Shown piece after piece: positions 6,056-6,131 of a stretch of DNA of 6,131 nt. The stretch is from contig CAZKHU010000140.1 of assembly GCA_964552725.1 (NCBI GenBank), forward strand, positions 1 through 6,131, in the 5' to 3' direction. This DNA is from DYTH01 sp964552725. Lineage in GTDB: Bacteria; Desulfobacterota; Syntrophia; Syntrophales; UBA5619. Within the stretch, counting starts at the first letter, position 1; every line of letters begins with the position of its first letter. The notes beneath the pieces are model-generated. The model was not told the DNA's origin and ran no database searches. It was given only the letters and a program-made list of their open reading frames with translations. The position numbers and the translations under genes are program-made.

Positions 6056-6131
6056 GGGCGGGTAGCTCAGCTGGGAGAGCGCCACGCTTACACCGTGGAT
6101 GTCACAGGTTCAAGTCCTGTTCCGCCTACCA
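6056..6131 (+). tRNA. tRNA-Val, anticodon UAC
   Basis: This is a complete 76-base tRNA ending with encoded CCA at the last base of the window. The acceptor strand 6056-6062 (GGGCGGG) pairs with 6121-6127 (TCCGCCT); both the first and the seventh pair are G-U wobbles. The D stem is 6065-6068 with 6077-6080. The anticodon stem is 6082-6086 with 6094-6098, around loop CTTACAC, with UAC at 6089-6091. The T stem is 6104-6108 with 6116-6120 around TTCAAGT. A35, C36 and discriminator A6128 agree with valine identity. It reads GUA and probably other GUN codons. More tRNAs may follow beyond the window edge. Confidence 0.96.

Noticed and set aside
3..6131. Mobile element, genomic island or CRISPR content at the tRNA genes
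   Set aside because: tRNA 3' ends are common integration sites, but there is no integrase, transposase, direct repeat array or duplicated tRNA end in the window.

Overview
This window is a compact bacterial chromosomal segment. It holds a complete cytosolic protein quality-control operon, tig-clpP-clpX-lon, all on the + strand, flanked by three tRNA genes with encoded CCA ends. The protein sequences and the gene order, with lon directly after tig-clpP-clpX and tRNA genes at both ends, fit a Gram-negative, proteobacteria-like organism. My best guess is the former Deltaproteobacteria (Desulfobacterota, perhaps a Syntrophus or Geobacter relative). That assignment rests on remembered family resemblance and is only moderately secure.

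Layout: tRNA-Pro(GGG) at 3-79 is closed off by a strong intrinsic terminator at 91-113. A near-consensus sigma-70 promoter (TTGACA, 17-bp spacer, TATAAA) at 146-174 then drives tRNA-Leu(UAG) at 188-274. There is no terminator and no convincing new promoter in the 45 bases between tRNA-Leu and the GTG start of tig. The protease operon is therefore probably transcribed together with tRNA-Leu and released by tRNA 3' processing. tig and clpP overlap by 4 bases (ATGA). clpX and lon each follow after a 25-base gap holding a purine-rich ribosome binding site. After lon, an 89-base gap carries a promoter-like TTGACA embedded in a run of small palindromes, followed by tRNA-Val(UAC), which ends exactly at the last base of the window.

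How the genes work together: trigger factor meets nascent chains at the ribosome exit tunnel and helps them fold. ClpX unfolds tagged or damaged proteins and feeds them to the ClpP serine-protease barrel. Lon combines unfoldase and protease in one chain and removes misfolded and regulatory proteins. All four proteins look full length, with their catalytic and nucleotide-binding residues intact. There are no frameshifts, mobile elements or CRISPR arrays.

I do not see an undescribed biological system here. The least explained signals are non-coding. One is a long imperfect inverted repeat (120-186) centred on the tRNA-Leu promoter, with the -35 box in its loop. The other is a cluster of three odd palindromes (5994-6027) around the -35 region before tRNA-Val.
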